A program made the translations under genes and the position numbers. DNA of 63,941 bases from UBA6115 sp964346355 (GTDB lineage Bacteria; Bacillota; Clostridia; Christensenellales; Aristaeellaceae): NCBI GenBank assembly GCA_964346355.1, contig CAYFUH010000005.1:1-63941 (forward strand), given 5' to 3'. Under the pieces are notes generated by a model. The model saw only the letters and a program-made list of their open reading frames with translations. It searched no databases and was not told the DNA's origin. This document shows positions 25,453 to 34,865 of this stretch, in pieces (positions within the stretch are counted from its first letter, which is position 1; every line of letters begins with the position of its first letter).

Positions 25453-27660
25453 ATGGACTATCTGGCAGGCACCATCGCGGGCACGCTGTTTCGCAACGAG
25501 GACAATGGCTACAGCGTAATTTCTGTGCGCGCAAATGAAGGACTGATCACCGTCACCGGCAACATGCCGGAGATCATGGACGGTGAGATGGTGGAGATGG
25601 AAGGCGCCTATGTGGATCATCCGCAGTACGGGCGCCAGTTTAAACTGTCCTCCCTGCGCATCAAACAGCCGGAGACCTTAAGCGCCATTGAAAAATACCT
25701 GGGCAGCGGGCTGATCAAGGGCGTGGGCCCCAGCACCGCCCGGCTGATTGTGGCCACCTTTGGCAAGGACACGCTGGAGATTATGGGCACGCAGCCCGAG
25801 CGGCTGACTGAAGTGCCCAAGATCGGCAAGGTGCGCATGAAGCGCATCGCCGAAAGTTTCCTGGAACAGCAGGCCAGCCGCAGCACCTATATTTTTTTGC
25901 AGCAATACGGCGTCTCCCCTGCCTTAGCCGCCAAGATTCACAAAGCCTACCGCGAGCAGGCGGAGGCCCTCATCCGCGACAATCCCTACCGCTTGATTGA
26001 CGACATCCACGGCGTGGGCTTTTTGACGGCCGACCGCATCGCCCTGTCGCTTGGCATCAGCGAGGACAGCGTGTTCCGCCTGCAGGCGGGCATCAAGTTT
26101 GCGCTGCAGGAGGCATCGGGTTCCGGCGGACATACCTGCCTGATGGAGGAGGAATTGATCCAGAAGGCAGCCGCCCTCTTAAACGCGCCCAGGGCCGAAA
26201 TCAGGCGCCTGATGGATGATTTGACGCTCAACAAGCATCTGTTCGCTGATGTGATTGACGAAACGCGCTACATCTCCCTGCCCAGTCTGCGCAAGGCGGA
26301 GATGGATGTGGCCAGCCGCCTGCTGGCGCTTTGCGGCACCTCCCAGCAGTTTTTCCCCCAGCATATCAAGGCCGCGATCACGGATTTTGAGCGCAGCCAC
26401 GGCATCCGCTTCAGCAAAACGCAGCGCCAGGCGGTCTCCACCGCGGCGGAGCATGGCTTCACCATCATCACCGGCGGCCCGGGCACCGGTAAAACCACGC
26501 TGATCAACTGCATCATCCACGTGCTGGGCAAGGGCAGCAAAATCCTGCTGGCCGCCCCCACAGGCCGCGCCGCCAAGCGGATGAGCGAGGCCTGCGGCCA
26601 GGACGCCAGCACCATCCACCGCCTGCTGCAATACGGCGGGGAGGAGGGCAGCTTCCAGGTTAACCAGGAAAACCCACTGGATTGCGACTGCCTGATTGTG
26701 GATGAAGTGTCTATGATGGACGTCTTTTTGACGCGCAGCCTGCTCCTCGCCCTGCAGCCGGGCACCCGGCTGATTTTGGTGGGTGATGCGGACCAATTGC
26801 CCAGTGTGGGTCCTGGCAACGTGCTGGCGGATATCCTCAGCATGGACAGCCTGCCGCAGGTGCGCTTAAGGGAAATCTTCCGGCAGGATGAGGACTCCAT
26901 GATCGTAGTGAACGCGCACCGCATCAACCAGGGCCAAAGCCCGGTGATGAACAGCCGGGGCAGCGACTTCTTTTTTGAAAACCAACAGGACGCCACACAG
27001 GCTGCTAACAGCATTGTGCAGCTGTGTACATCGCGCCTGCCGCAGTATTTACAGGTGGAGGACAGCATGCGCCATATCCAGGTGCTCTCCCCCACCCGCA
27101 AGGGCGTGTGCGGCGTGCAGGCCTTAAACCGCCTGCTGCAGGCCGCCTTCAACCCGGCCTCCCCGCGCAAGCGGGACATCCAGTATGGCGAACTCATCCT
27201 GCGCGAGGGCGACAAGGTGATGCACATCAAAAACAACTACCAATTGGAATGGGAGACGGCAGACGGCGCAACCGGCCAGGGCGTGTTCAACGGCGATATC
27301 GGCTTTATCACAAAAATTGAGGAAGAGGACAAGATGGTCAGCGTGCTGTATGACGATGAGAAGACCGTCTTATACCAATACGCGGACTTGGAGGAGTTGG
27401 ACCTGGCCTACTGCCTGTCCGTCCACAAAAGCCAGGGCAGCGAGTTCCCGGCCGTGGTGATGCCCATGGTGGGCGGGCCAAAGATGCTGCTGACGCGCAA
27501 CCTGCTTTACACCGGTGTCACCCGCGCGAGAAGGCTGGTGGTGCTGGTGGGCCGGCAGGAGGTGCTGAACATGATGGTGACCAACAACCTGGAGCGCCGG
27601 CGTTATTCCCTGCTTGGTCACTGGCTGCGCTTGCTGTGCGCGCACAATGCTGCAAGATGA
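25453..27660 (+). CDS. recD2: RecD2-type SF1B DNA helicase
   Basis: This 735-residue 5'-3' helicase of the RecD2 type acts in DNA repair without RecBC. The N-terminal domain (residues 1-150) begins MDYLAGTIAGTLFRNEDNGY, helix-hairpin-helix segments follow, Walker A GGPGTGKTT lies near 339-347, DEVSMMD marks Walker B, and VHKSQGSEF plus TRARRLV form the C-terminal motifs. No convincing ribosome site precedes the ATG, and the -10 is six bases away. It overlaps comF by ATGA. Confidence 0.92.
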   Translation: MDYLAGTIAGTLFRNEDNGYSVISVRANEGLITVTGNMPEIMDGEMVEMEGAYVDHPQYGRQFKLSSLRIKQPETLSAIEKYLGSGLIKGVGPSTARLIVATFGKDTLEIMGTQPERLTEVPKIGKVRMKRIAESFLEQQASRSTYIFLQQYGVSPALAAKIHKAYREQAEALIRDNPYRLIDDIHGVGFLTADRIALSLGISEDSVFRLQAGIKFALQEASGSGGHTCLMEEELIQKAAALLNAPRAEIRRLMDDLTLNKHLFADVIDETRYISLPSLRKAEMDVASRLLALCGTSQQFFPQHIKAAITDFERSHGIRFSKTQRQAVSTAAEHGFTIITGGPGTGKTTLINCIIHVLGKGSKILLAAPTGRAAKRMSEACGQDASTIHRLLQYGGEEGSFQVNQENPLDCDCLIVDEVSMMDVFLTRSLLLALQPGTRLILVGDADQLPSVGPGNVLADILSMDSLPQVRLREIFRQDEDSMIVVNAHRINQGQSPVMNSRGSDFFFENQQDATQAANSIVQLCTSRLPQYLQVEDSMRHIQVLSPTRKGVCGVQALNRLLQAAFNPASPRKRDIQYGELILREGDKVMHIKNNYQLEWETADGATGQGVFNGDIGFITKIEEEDKMVSVLYDDEKTVLYQYADLEELDLAYCLSVHKSQGSEFPAVVMPMVGGPKMLLTRNLLYTGVTRARRLVVLVGRQEVLNMMVTNNLERRRYSLLGHWLRLLCAHNAAR

Positions 27661-28376
27661 GCCTGCTGATACAAAAAGCGGCGGATCTGCTGCTGCCGCA
27701 GGCGCGCTGCCTGGCGTGTGATGAGCCGCGCAGGATCACTCCTCATCAGCCCTTGTGCGCAGACTGCCTGAACAAGCTGGAAGACTTGCGCATTTTCAGC
27801 AATGTATGCGACAACTGCCTGTCCCCCGTGCAATTTAACACCCCCTGTGAATACTGTGCAGAAGGCGGCATGGCGGGCCTGCGCCGCGCCTTTTCGCCTT
27901 TTGTGTACCGGGATGTCACCCAAAGACTGATTGTGCGCCTCAAGTTTGGCGGCGCGGCGCTGGCAGCGGAGCCCCTGGCGCATGAAATGGCCCTGTGTGT
28001 CAGCGGGATGCGCTTTGACGCCATGGTGCCCGTCCCCCTGCACAAAAGCCATCAGCGGGAGCGCGGGTTTAACCAGTCCCGCCTGCTGTGCGACCTGATT
28101 TTTGAGCATACCGGCATCCCCGTGATGGACGCCCTGTTGAAGAAGCACAATCGCCGCCGTCAGTCCAGCTTGCCGGCGCACAAACGAAGCCAGAACGTAA
28201 AGGGCGCGTATAAAGTGATCCTGCCGGTTGACGGCATGGAGATCTTATTGGTGGATGATGTGCGCACCACGGGGTCTACCGTGCGGGAATGCGCGAATGA
28301 ACTGCTGAAAGCCGGCGCAGACAGCGTCTATTTGCTGACCGCCGCCATCGCAAAGCCCAGGAGGAAAAAGAAGTGA
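27657..28376 (+). CDS. comF: ComF family phosphoribosyltransferase-like protein
   Basis: This 239-residue protein has an N-terminal cysteine-rich zinc-binding part (CLAC, CADC, CDNC, CEYC within residues 15-70). A phosphoribosyltransferase-like domain follows, with PVPLHKSHQRERGFNQS and the PRPP loop LLVDDVRTTGST. ComF is needed for DNA uptake in competent bacteria and may act on single strands in the cytosol. The start is the ATG at 27657, overlapping the recD2 stop. comEC is also in this window, so DNA-uptake genes are present in two places. Confidence 0.88.
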   Translation: MSLLIQKAADLLLPQARCLACDEPRRITPHQPLCADCLNKLEDLRIFSNVCDNCLSPVQFNTPCEYCAEGGMAGLRRAFSPFVYRDVTQRLIVRLKFGGAALAAEPLAHEMALCVSGMRFDAMVPVPLHKSHQRERGFNQSRLLCDLIFEHTGIPVMDALLKKHNRRRQSSLPAHKRSQNVKGAYKVILPVDGMEILLVDDVRTTGSTVRECANELLKAGADSVYLLTAAIAKPRRKKK

Positions 28377-29113
28377 ACACCCAGCAAGCGCAGCCCTTTG
28401 ACCGCACCATCAGCGTAATCGGACAAGCCGCCTTCACCCGCCTGCAGCAGGCCCATGTGGCCGTCTTTGGGGTAGGCGGCGTGGGCGCGGCCTGCGCGGA
28501 AGCCCTGGCACGCAGCGGGGTGGGCAGCATGACCTTGGTCGATCATGATGTGGTGTCCATCACCAATTTGAACCGCCAGCTCATCGCGCTGCACTCTACC
28601 TTGGGGCAGCGCAAGGTGGACGTCTGCGCAGCCAGGCTGAGGGACATCAACCCGAACATCAACATAAGCACCCTCCCCCTGTTTTTTGATGAAGAGCGCA
28701 AAGACGCGATTGATTTTTCCGGTTTTGACGCGGTGGCCGACTGCGTGGACACCTTAAGTGCCAAATTGCTGATCGCAAAGACCTGCATTGCCCGGGACAT
28801 TCCCCTCGTCTGCTGCCTGGGCGCGGGCAACCGCCTGGACCCGATGCAGTTGCGTTTCGGGGACATCTATGAAACGTCTGTGTGCCCGCTGGCCAGGCGG
28901 ATGAGAAAGGCCTGCCGGGAGCAGGCCATCCCCGCCTTGCGGGTGCTGTATTCGCTAGAGGAGCCGGTGAAGGCGGTGACAGCGGCACATCACGGGCGGC
29001 ACGCGCCGGGCTCGGTCGCCTTTGTGCCGCCGGTAGCCGGCATGATGCTGGCGGGGGACCTGATCAGACATCTGATGGATCTTCCGCAATCACAGCGTCA
29101 AGCGCTGCCTTGA
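28373..29113 (+). CDS. tcdA: tRNA threonylcarbamoyladenosine dehydratase (ThiF/E1-like)
   Basis: This 246-residue E1-like enzyme has the ATP-binding VFGVGGVGAACAEALARSGVG motif, LVDHDVVSITNLNRQ and a late PPVAGMMLAGDLI segment. TcdA cyclises the t6A base at position 37 of ANN-decoding tRNAs. The start is GTG, overlapping the comF stop by GTGA. Its last 50 bases overlap the 3' end of recX on the other strand. Confidence 0.88.
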   Translation: MNTQQAQPFDRTISVIGQAAFTRLQQAHVAVFGVGGVGAACAEALARSGVGSMTLVDHDVVSITNLNRQLIALHSTLGQRKVDVCAARLRDINPNINISTLPLFFDEERKDAIDFSGFDAVADCVDTLSAKLLIAKTCIARDIPLVCCLGAGNRLDPMQLRFGDIYETSVCPLARRMRKACREQAIPALRVLYSLEEPVKAVTAAHHGRHAPGSVAFVPPVAGMMLAGDLIRHLMDLPQSQRQALP

Positions 29114-29690
29114 CCACATCCGGCGTGTAACCGCGCCGGGCAAGGGCTGCGTAGGCACGGCGGTAACGGGCCTCCGGCTCGCCCTTTTGCCGGGCGTAGG
29201 ACTTGCTGATGATCTTGATGGCGGTTTCGACCTGGTCCGCTGTGTCTGATTCTTCCAGCACCTCCTCAATCAGCTGCTCCTCAATGCCTTTGTTGCGCAG
29301 CTCCCGCCGGATACGGATGGCACCGTATTTCTTGGACAGACGCTTAGCAGTCATCTGCGCGTAGCGCGCGTCATCCAGATAGCCCAGGGTGCGCAGCTTA
29401 TCGCAGGCCTGCTGCACGGACTTGGCCGAAAAACCGGCGTCCGTTAATTTGTTGGTGATCTCCAAAACACTGCGGTCGCGCGTCTCCAGCATGCGCACCG
29501 CTGCTTCCAGGGCATAGCGCCCCTCCTCCGCGCTGATTTTCTGCGCAAAGGCCATTACATCAATTTCATCATTCACTTTGAGCGGGTGCAGGCGGAACAG
29601 GGCGTGCGGCACCTTCAGCGTCTCCCCGCTGGCCAAAGAAACCAGGCGGTGGCCGACGCGTTTTTTGATGTCCGTGACGCGCTCAGTCAT
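29064..29690 (-). CDS. recX: RecX regulatory protein
   Basis: This 208-residue helical protein carries the three-helix repeats of RecX, including LETRDRSVLEITNKL, YLDDARYAQM and RYRRAYAALARRGY. RecX modulates RecA filaments. It overlaps the upstream serine-hydrolase gene by eight bases and runs convergently into tcdA. recA itself is not in the window. Confidence 0.9.
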   Translation of the reverse strand: MTERVTDIKKRVGHRLVSLASGETLKVPHALFRLHPLKVNDEIDVMAFAQKISAEEGRYALEAAVRMLETRDRSVLEITNKLTDAGFSAKSVQQACDKLRTLGYLDDARYAQMTAKRLSKKYGAIRIRRELRNKGIEEQLIEEVLEESDTADQVETAIKIISKSYARQKGEPEARYRRAYAALARRGYTPDVVKAALDAVIAEDPSDV

Positions 29691-30825
29691 CCTGCGCCCA
29701 TTCCTTCAGCAGCGCGCGGTTGATGTCCGCCATGATATGGTCCCGCGCTTCGGATACCCCGGTGGTCAGGCTGATGATGCCGCGGCCGCGCGCCAGATCC
29801 ATAAACAGCATATGCACCGCGCCGTAGGCCATGCCCTGGTGGCCAAAAAGAGGATTTTGGGAAAGCTGTTCATCCTCCAGGATAAACATGCCCAAGCCTT
29901 GGCTTAAGGCGGGGTCGCGGCTTTTTAAGCTGCCCAGCGGGCTGCGCATCTCCTGCAGCGTTTCCTGCGTAAAAAAGCCCGGGGTCAAAAGCGCCTGCCC
30001 CAGAGTAACCAGGCTGTGTACATCCATGCAGCAGCTGCCATGGGCAAAAAGATGATGCGTCTGCGCGTCCGGCGTATCCCAGCCGGTTTTGGGCCGGGCC
30101 TGCCGCGCCGCTGCGTCAAAATTGATGTGTTTTTGGGGCGGGAAGATGCGCCTGGCGTTGGCAACCAGGCCGTCCAGCAATTGAGGGTAGTAAGACGCCT
30201 TCATCCCAAGCGGTTCAAACAGGTAGCGCTGCATCGCCAACTCAAAGGACAGGCCGGTTTGCGCTTCCACCACGCAGCCAGCCAGGCCCACGCCGAAGTT
30301 GGAATACTCACACCCCTCTTTCGGCAGGTGTTTGGTGTGGCTGTCGCCCGCCAGCAATACGCCCGCACTTTCCCCACGCTCAATGCCCTTTAAATAGGTT
30401 TCGCCATCAAAAATCCCCGCGGTGTGCGTCAGCAGCATGCGCAGGGTGATGGGCACATCCGGCGCCTGCTTATGGCGCAGGCTGTAGGGCAATCTGATGT
30501 CCGCGTCACGGTCCAGATCGATTAAGCCTTTTTCCCGCATGGCCAGGATGCCCGCCGCGCTCACCAGCTTTGACACAGAGGCCAGGCGGAAGGCGGTCTC
30601 CTCCGCCACAGGAATGCCGGGCCGGGCATCCCCATAGGTGAAAAAATCCGTGATGTGCTCTTGATCAAAAAAGGCCAGCGCGCCGCCAACAGCCTTGTGG
30701 CGGCGCAGGATGCGCTCGTAGGCCTTCCGCTTTGCCGCGTTCATGGTTTGACAAACCGGGCGCAGGCGGACACCCTTTTGCGGCATCAGGCGGATGAGCA
30801 GGCGGTACAGGCTGGTTCTGTTCAT
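29683..30825 (-). CDS. Serine hydrolase (beta-lactamase/PBP4-like fold)
   Basis: This 380-residue protein is of the class C beta-lactamase/esterase family. It shows the nucleophile motif SVSK at 83-86, YSN in EYSNFGVGL and GHQG near the end as the third motif. No signal peptide is seen, so it may act inside the cell or be an esterase-like enzyme. The ATG at 30825 follows AAAAGGAAG and overlaps the lgt stop by ATGA. Its place between lgt and recX does not reveal the substrate. Confidence 0.85.
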   Translation of the reverse strand: MNRTSLYRLLIRLMPQKGVRLRPVCQTMNAAKRKAYERILRRHKAVGGALAFFDQEHITDFFTYGDARPGIPVAEETAFRLASVSKLVSAAGILAMREKGLIDLDRDADIRLPYSLRHKQAPDVPITLRMLLTHTAGIFDGETYLKGIERGESAGVLLAGDSHTKHLPKEGCEYSNFGVGLAGCVVEAQTGLSFELAMQRYLFEPLGMKASYYPQLLDGLVANARRIFPPQKHINFDAAARQARPKTGWDTPDAQTHHLFAHGSCCMDVHSLVTLGQALLTPGFFTQETLQEMRSPLGSLKSRDPALSQGLGMFILEDEQLSQNPLFGHQGMAYGAVHMLFMDLARGRGIISLTTGVSEARDHIMADINRALLKEWAQDD

Positions 30826-31700
30826 GCCGTGCTTCCTTTTGCGGTTTCCCGCATAAACAAAATGAATACCATCAGCGCGAAGGCAGCCATCACGGCATAG
30901 GTCAGGACGATGCCGCGCACCACGCCCACTGCAATCACGGCAAACAGCGCCGTCCAAATGACCGCGCCCGCAACCACCAGCGGCCTGCGCTTCAGGCGCA
31001 GCATCAGGATGATGCCGCTGGCTGCCACCAGCAGGATGCTCAGCACCTGGGAGACGCGCAGGCTGCCCAGCATCAAGCTGTCGGTGCGCAGGCCTTCAAT
31101 GACCACGCGAACCAATCCATAGAAGATGAAATACCATTGCAGCACAAAGCCATGCCCCTTTTTGTAGCAGCGGTCCCGCACAAACAGCAGGAAGAAAAAG
31201 CCCAGCAGGTTGCACACGGACTCATAAAAGAAGGTAGCCTGGTGCCACTGCCCGTCCACCAGCACCGCCAGCGGGAAAAACTGGTGCGCGGGGTTGGTGA
31301 TGAGCTCACCGAAGGCTTCTTTGTTAAAGAAATTGCCCCAGCGGCCAATGGCCTGGCCCAGGATGAGCCCGGGCGCCACCAGATCCAGCAGCTTGAGGTA
31401 GGGCAGCTTTTTATAGCGGGAGAGCAGGTAGATGCCCAGCGCGCCGCCGATCACCCCGCCATAGATGGCCAGGCCGCCCTCCCACACCTTGAAGATGCTG
31501 AGCCAGTCATCCTTGTAATGGTCCCAGGTGAAGATGACATAGTAAATGCGCGAACTGAACACCGCGATGGGCACGGACCAAAGCGCCATGTCCACCGCCA
31601 AATCAGACGGCAAGGAGAGCCGCTTAGCCTCCTTGCCCATGTAGATGACGGCAGCCGCAACGCCCAGGGCGATCAGGATGCCATACAGGTTGATATTCAT
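30822..31700 (-). CDS. lgt: Prolipoprotein diacylglyceryl transferase
   Basis: This 292-residue membrane enzyme adds diacylglycerol to the lipobox cysteine of prolipoproteins. It has seven or more TM helices, the GGLAIYGGVIGG segment and the signature GRWGNFFNKEAFG. The C-terminus extends past the core with extra hydrophobic segments. The start lies nine bases after the aldo/keto reductase stop without a clear ribosome site, so translation is probably coupled. It is the canonical copy, in contrast to the divergent one at 19490-20440. Confidence 0.92.
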   Translation of the reverse strand: MNINLYGILIALGVAAAVIYMGKEAKRLSLPSDLAVDMALWSVPIAVFSSRIYYVIFTWDHYKDDWLSIFKVWEGGLAIYGGVIGGALGIYLLSRYKKLPYLKLLDLVAPGLILGQAIGRWGNFFNKEAFGELITNPAHQFFPLAVLVDGQWHQATFFYESVCNLLGFFFLLFVRDRCYKKGHGFVLQWYFIFYGLVRVVIEGLRTDSLMLGSLRVSQVLSILLVAASGIILMLRLKRRPLVVAGAVIWTALFAVIAVGVVRGIVLTYAVMAAFALMVFILFMRETAKGSTA

Positions 31701-31709
31701 ACAGATTGC

Positions 31710-32846
31710 TTAGCGCGCGATGGCGTCAATTTCCTTTAAGGTTTGGATGATGGGCAGCTGCTGCGGGCAGACCGCCTCGCACTGGCCACATTCGACACAC
31801 AGCGCGCCCTCGCCGTTTTCATTGATGATCTGGCTGTACTGCCATTTGAGGCTGCCCGGCTGGTTGAACTTATAGGCGTCGTTGTAGGCGCGGAAGATGC
31901 GCGGGATCAGCACGCCTTGCGGACAGGGCTGGCAGTAGTCGCAGGCTGTGCAGCCAATCTTAACCCGGGCCAAGTAGCTTTCCTTCAAGGTTTTGATGAA
32001 GGCGTGGTCCTCCTTGGTGAGACTGCCGGTCTTGACATCGCGGAAGATGCGCAGGTTGTCCTCCACCTGGTCCATGGTGGACATACCGGACAGGATGGTG
32101 ACCACCTCGGGGAAATCGCCCACATAGCGGAAGGCCCACTCCACCGGGCTATAGCCGCTGCTGTGCCCCTCGATGAAGGAGAGGACATCCGTTGGCGGGT
32201 TGGCCAGGGCGCCGCCGCGCAGCGGTTCCATCACCACAATGGGGATGCCCTTTTTGCCGGCATAGCGCATGCCCTCCAGCGTGGCCTGGTATTCGTCATC
32301 CAGGTAGTTGAACTGGATTTGCGCCATGTCCCAGTCATAATCATCAATGATGCGCAGGAAGACGTCCTTCTCATCATGGAAGGAGAAACCCGCGTTTTTT
32401 ATGCGGCCGTCAGATTTGGCTTTTTCAAGAAATTTTTGATAGCCCAGCTTCTGCAGTTTGTCAAAAGCAGCGCCGTTTAAGGCGTGCAGCAGGTAGAAAT
32501 CCACGTAGGAGACATCCAGTTTTTGCAGCTGCTCATCCAGCAGGCGGTCCATGTCCTCATACTTGTTGACCAGCCACTGGGGCAATTTGGTGGTCAGCAT
32601 CACGCGCTCGCGGTAGCCGTCCTTTAAGGCCAGGCCGGTGACAATCTCGCTCTCCCCGCCGTGGTAGCCATAGGCTGTATCCACATAGGTGATGCCCTGG
32701 TCAATGCCGTGGCGCAGCATGCGGATGGCTTCGTCGCGGTCAATCACCTGGCTGCCGTCATCCTTTGTAAGGGTGGGCAGGCGCATCATGCCAAAACCCA
32801 GCCTGGATACCTGTTTACCGCTTTTGCCAAATGGTACGGTTTGCAT
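31710..32846 (-). CDS. Aldo/keto reductase with C-terminal Fe-S clusters
   Basis: This 378-residue protein has an aldo/keto reductase barrel (DTAYGYHGGESE with the catalytic Tyr, TTKLPQW with the Lys, YFLLHALN-like strand) fused to a ferredoxin-like tail. The tail has CTACDYCQPCP near 300 and CVECGQCEAVCP near the end, each able to hold a [4Fe-4S] cluster. Such fusions are common in anaerobes and suggest electron transfer from ferredoxin. The ATG at 32846 follows CAGGAGGGG. It heads the operon to recX. Confidence 0.88.
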   Translation of the reverse strand: MQTVPFGKSGKQVSRLGFGMMRLPTLTKDDGSQVIDRDEAIRMLRHGIDQGITYVDTAYGYHGGESEIVTGLALKDGYRERVMLTTKLPQWLVNKYEDMDRLLDEQLQKLDVSYVDFYLLHALNGAAFDKLQKLGYQKFLEKAKSDGRIKNAGFSFHDEKDVFLRIIDDYDWDMAQIQFNYLDDEYQATLEGMRYAGKKGIPIVVMEPLRGGALANPPTDVLSFIEGHSSGYSPVEWAFRYVGDFPEVVTILSGMSTMDQVEDNLRIFRDVKTGSLTKEDHAFIKTLKESYLARVKIGCTACDYCQPCPQGVLIPRIFRAYNDAYKFNQPGSLKWQYSQIINENGEGALCVECGQCEAVCPQQLPIIQTLKEIDAIAR

Positions 32847-32908
32847 TGTCCCCTCCTGAACACGTCGTTTGTACATAATCAACATCAAGGCTGCCCCTGA
32901 TTGCGCTT

Positions 32909-32937
32909 ATGATACACAAAAAGGGGGAAACTGTCCA
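32909..32937 (-). promoter_or_regulatory. Sigma-A promoter of the aldo/keto reductase-lgt-hydrolase-recX operon
   Basis: On the minus strand TGGACA (32937-32932), a 17-base spacer and TATCAT (32914-32909) precede the ATG at 32846. Confidence 0.6.
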
Positions 32938-32958
32938 CTTTGAGGAACGGTTCATCAA

Positions 32959-34206
32959 TTAAAAATCAACAGGCGAAATCCAATTTCTGGCCAAAAGGCA
33001 CTCATAGACGGGGTTATGCAGCATCCTGTCCTTTTGGTGAATAAAGCGAAAACTGGAGCGCAGCGGGCGATGATCTGTCCAGGTGGCGCGGCCCGAACCA
33101 TCCGGGCTGAGGCCTAGTTTGTCCGCATCCTCCTGCGGGGTTACAAGCGACACGCGGTTGTGGCAGCGGTTGCCCAGCACGATGTCAAACACGCCCGCGT
33201 CCGGATCCAGCGCGAAATGGTTGCCGGTATAGCCCGAGATCCCAAAGGCGCGCAAGCCCATCCAGGCGGGCACTTCGCTCTTTTTTTGCAGCGGTGAGCG
33301 GGTAAAGGCCAAGAGGCCCAGAAACTGTCGGTACCCGCCGTCTGCCAGCAGGTAGCCTGTGCGGTTGACGCCGATTTGTAGCAGCATCTCCCGGCTGATG
33401 AGCCTGCCGTTTAGCAGGGCTTGGGAAAACTTACATAAATCCTGGGCGGTTGAAAACAAGCCCGCGTGCCCTGATACATCATCCGGATGGGACATAAGCA
33501 AGCGCGCCTTCGGGTCATGCGGCAAGCCGGGCGTGACATCCCTAAGAATTTGATAGCTGCCATGCACAATCCTGTGCTCATAGTTGTAGTTCATCACATC
33601 AGCCAACCGCTCACGCGGAACGCTGGCCCAGGTTTCCGTCATGCCGGCTGGCAGGAAAACGTATTTCTGCAAATACGCAAGAAAGGGCAGGCCTGTGATT
33701 GATTCCACCACATACTTGAGCACCAGGGCGTTCATGTCCGAATACAGCTTGAATCCGGTAACAGGGACGCGGCGGGTTTGAAATACCATGCGCAAAGCAC
33801 GCTCAGCATCCGCCTGTTGGTCCACGCGCTCAGGCGTTTGCAGGCAGGCCAGGTAGGTCAGCACCTCTTCCACTGTGCAGTCATGCAGGTGAATGAAGCG
33901 CGGGTCCAGTTTGAAAATTTGGTCTGTAAACCGAATCTCCCCCGCCTGAATGAGCTGCAGCACGCTGACCAAGGTAAACAGCTTGGTCAAGGAGGCGATG
34001 TCATAGACCGTGGTGGGTGTAATGGGCACAGGCGCAGGCGCAAAGCTGTTTTTTGAAAGCAGCACCTCCTGCAAGAGGCCATGAAAATTGATCACATGCT
34101 CCTGCGCGTTCCCATAGCAGACGGTCAGCCCGCAGAGGTAGCCTTTCTCCTCTACCATGTCGCGGATGGACTGCCGGAGCGTAGCATCCGCCTTGTTGGG
34201 TGTCAC
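32959..34206 (-). CDS. Serine hydrolase (beta-lactamase family), second copy
   Basis: This 415-residue member of the beta-lactamase/transpeptidase-like family has the nucleophile SLTK at 72-75 and a YSD motif (KLYSDMNAL) in the place of the usual YxN. No signal peptide is present, so a cytoplasmic esterase or peptidase is likelier than a wall enzyme. The GTG start at 34206 overlaps the CBM9-like gene stop (GTGA), and the two are coupled. It is not closely similar to the copy at 29683-30825. Confidence 0.82.
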   Translation of the reverse strand: MTPNKADATLRQSIRDMVEEKGYLCGLTVCYGNAQEHVINFHGLLQEVLLSKNSFAPAPVPITPTTVYDIASLTKLFTLVSVLQLIQAGEIRFTDQIFKLDPRFIHLHDCTVEEVLTYLACLQTPERVDQQADAERALRMVFQTRRVPVTGFKLYSDMNALVLKYVVESITGLPFLAYLQKYVFLPAGMTETWASVPRERLADVMNYNYEHRIVHGSYQILRDVTPGLPHDPKARLLMSHPDDVSGHAGLFSTAQDLCKFSQALLNGRLISREMLLQIGVNRTGYLLADGGYRQFLGLLAFTRSPLQKKSEVPAWMGLRAFGISGYTGNHFALDPDAGVFDIVLGNRCHNRVSLVTPQEDADKLGLSPDGSGRATWTDHRPLRSSFRFIHQKDRMLHNPVYECLLARNWISPVDF

Positions 34207-34835
34207 TGGATGAAATCAAGCCAGGCGAAGCGCTCCGGCACATGGAAGTTGCGTGCGCCGGTATGCTGCCAGGCCTGCAATTCCTCACCCCGGCGGCTGT
34301 GGTCCACCCGGAACACGTTGAAACGCCAGGGGGTGCCCGGTTTTGGTGCTGTGCGAAAAGCAGCGTAGGGCATCTTCCAGATGGAGATGGTTTGATGCGC
34401 CGCTTCATTATAATGGGTTTTGGTGACAAAGCCCGGCATCTCCCAGTCCATGTTTAAGTGGCGGGTGCCGTCCTCATCAAAAAGGATGGTGCCGGTGAAG
34501 GTGACATCAAAGGGGCTGACCTCAATCTCGCGGTAGGTGGACAAATCGCCCTCCTCCGCGATGAACAGCTCAAACACGTCCTGGGTGTACAGCGTTTCGT
34601 CATGCAGGCGGTAAGTGGAGCGGACCTCGTCATCCTCCGCGGTGATCTTTAAGTAGAAGGCTTTTTCCTGATCGTCCCGCAGCAGCTGAAACTCCGTGCG
34701 CAAAAAGGGACGTTTGCCGCTTTCCACCAGAGCCAGTTCCGCGGGCGGCGCCTTGTCCCAGACAGGGTCATCCGCCTGCGGGAAGGCGGGCAGGTGATGG
34801 TTGCAGCAGGCATAGCGCGTTTGTGATGGTTTCAT
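34203..34835 (-). CDS. CBM9-like (carbohydrate-binding family 9-like) domain protein
   Basis: This 210-residue protein consists almost entirely of one domain resembling the family 9 carbohydrate-binding fold of the stand-alone type, with DPVWDKAPPAEL near the start, EFQLLRDDQEKAFYLKI, DVFELFIA and EIEVSPFD. There is no signal peptide. The ATG at 34835 is five bases after GGAGG. It is translationally coupled to the serine hydrolase downstream, suggesting that the two act on one substrate inside the cell. The ligand is unknown. Confidence 0.72.
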   Translation of the reverse strand: MKPSQTRYACCNHHLPAFPQADDPVWDKAPPAELALVESGKRPFLRTEFQLLRDDQEKAFYLKITAEDDEVRSTYRLHDETLYTQDVFELFIAEEGDLSTYREIEVSPFDVTFTGTILFDEDGTRHLNMDWEMPGFVTKTHYNEAAHQTISIWKMPYAAFRTAPKPGTPWRFNVFRVDHSRRGEELQAWQHTGARNFHVPERFAWLDFIQ

Positions 34836-34865
34836 GGTGTCCTCCTTCACGCGAAATGTCTTATA

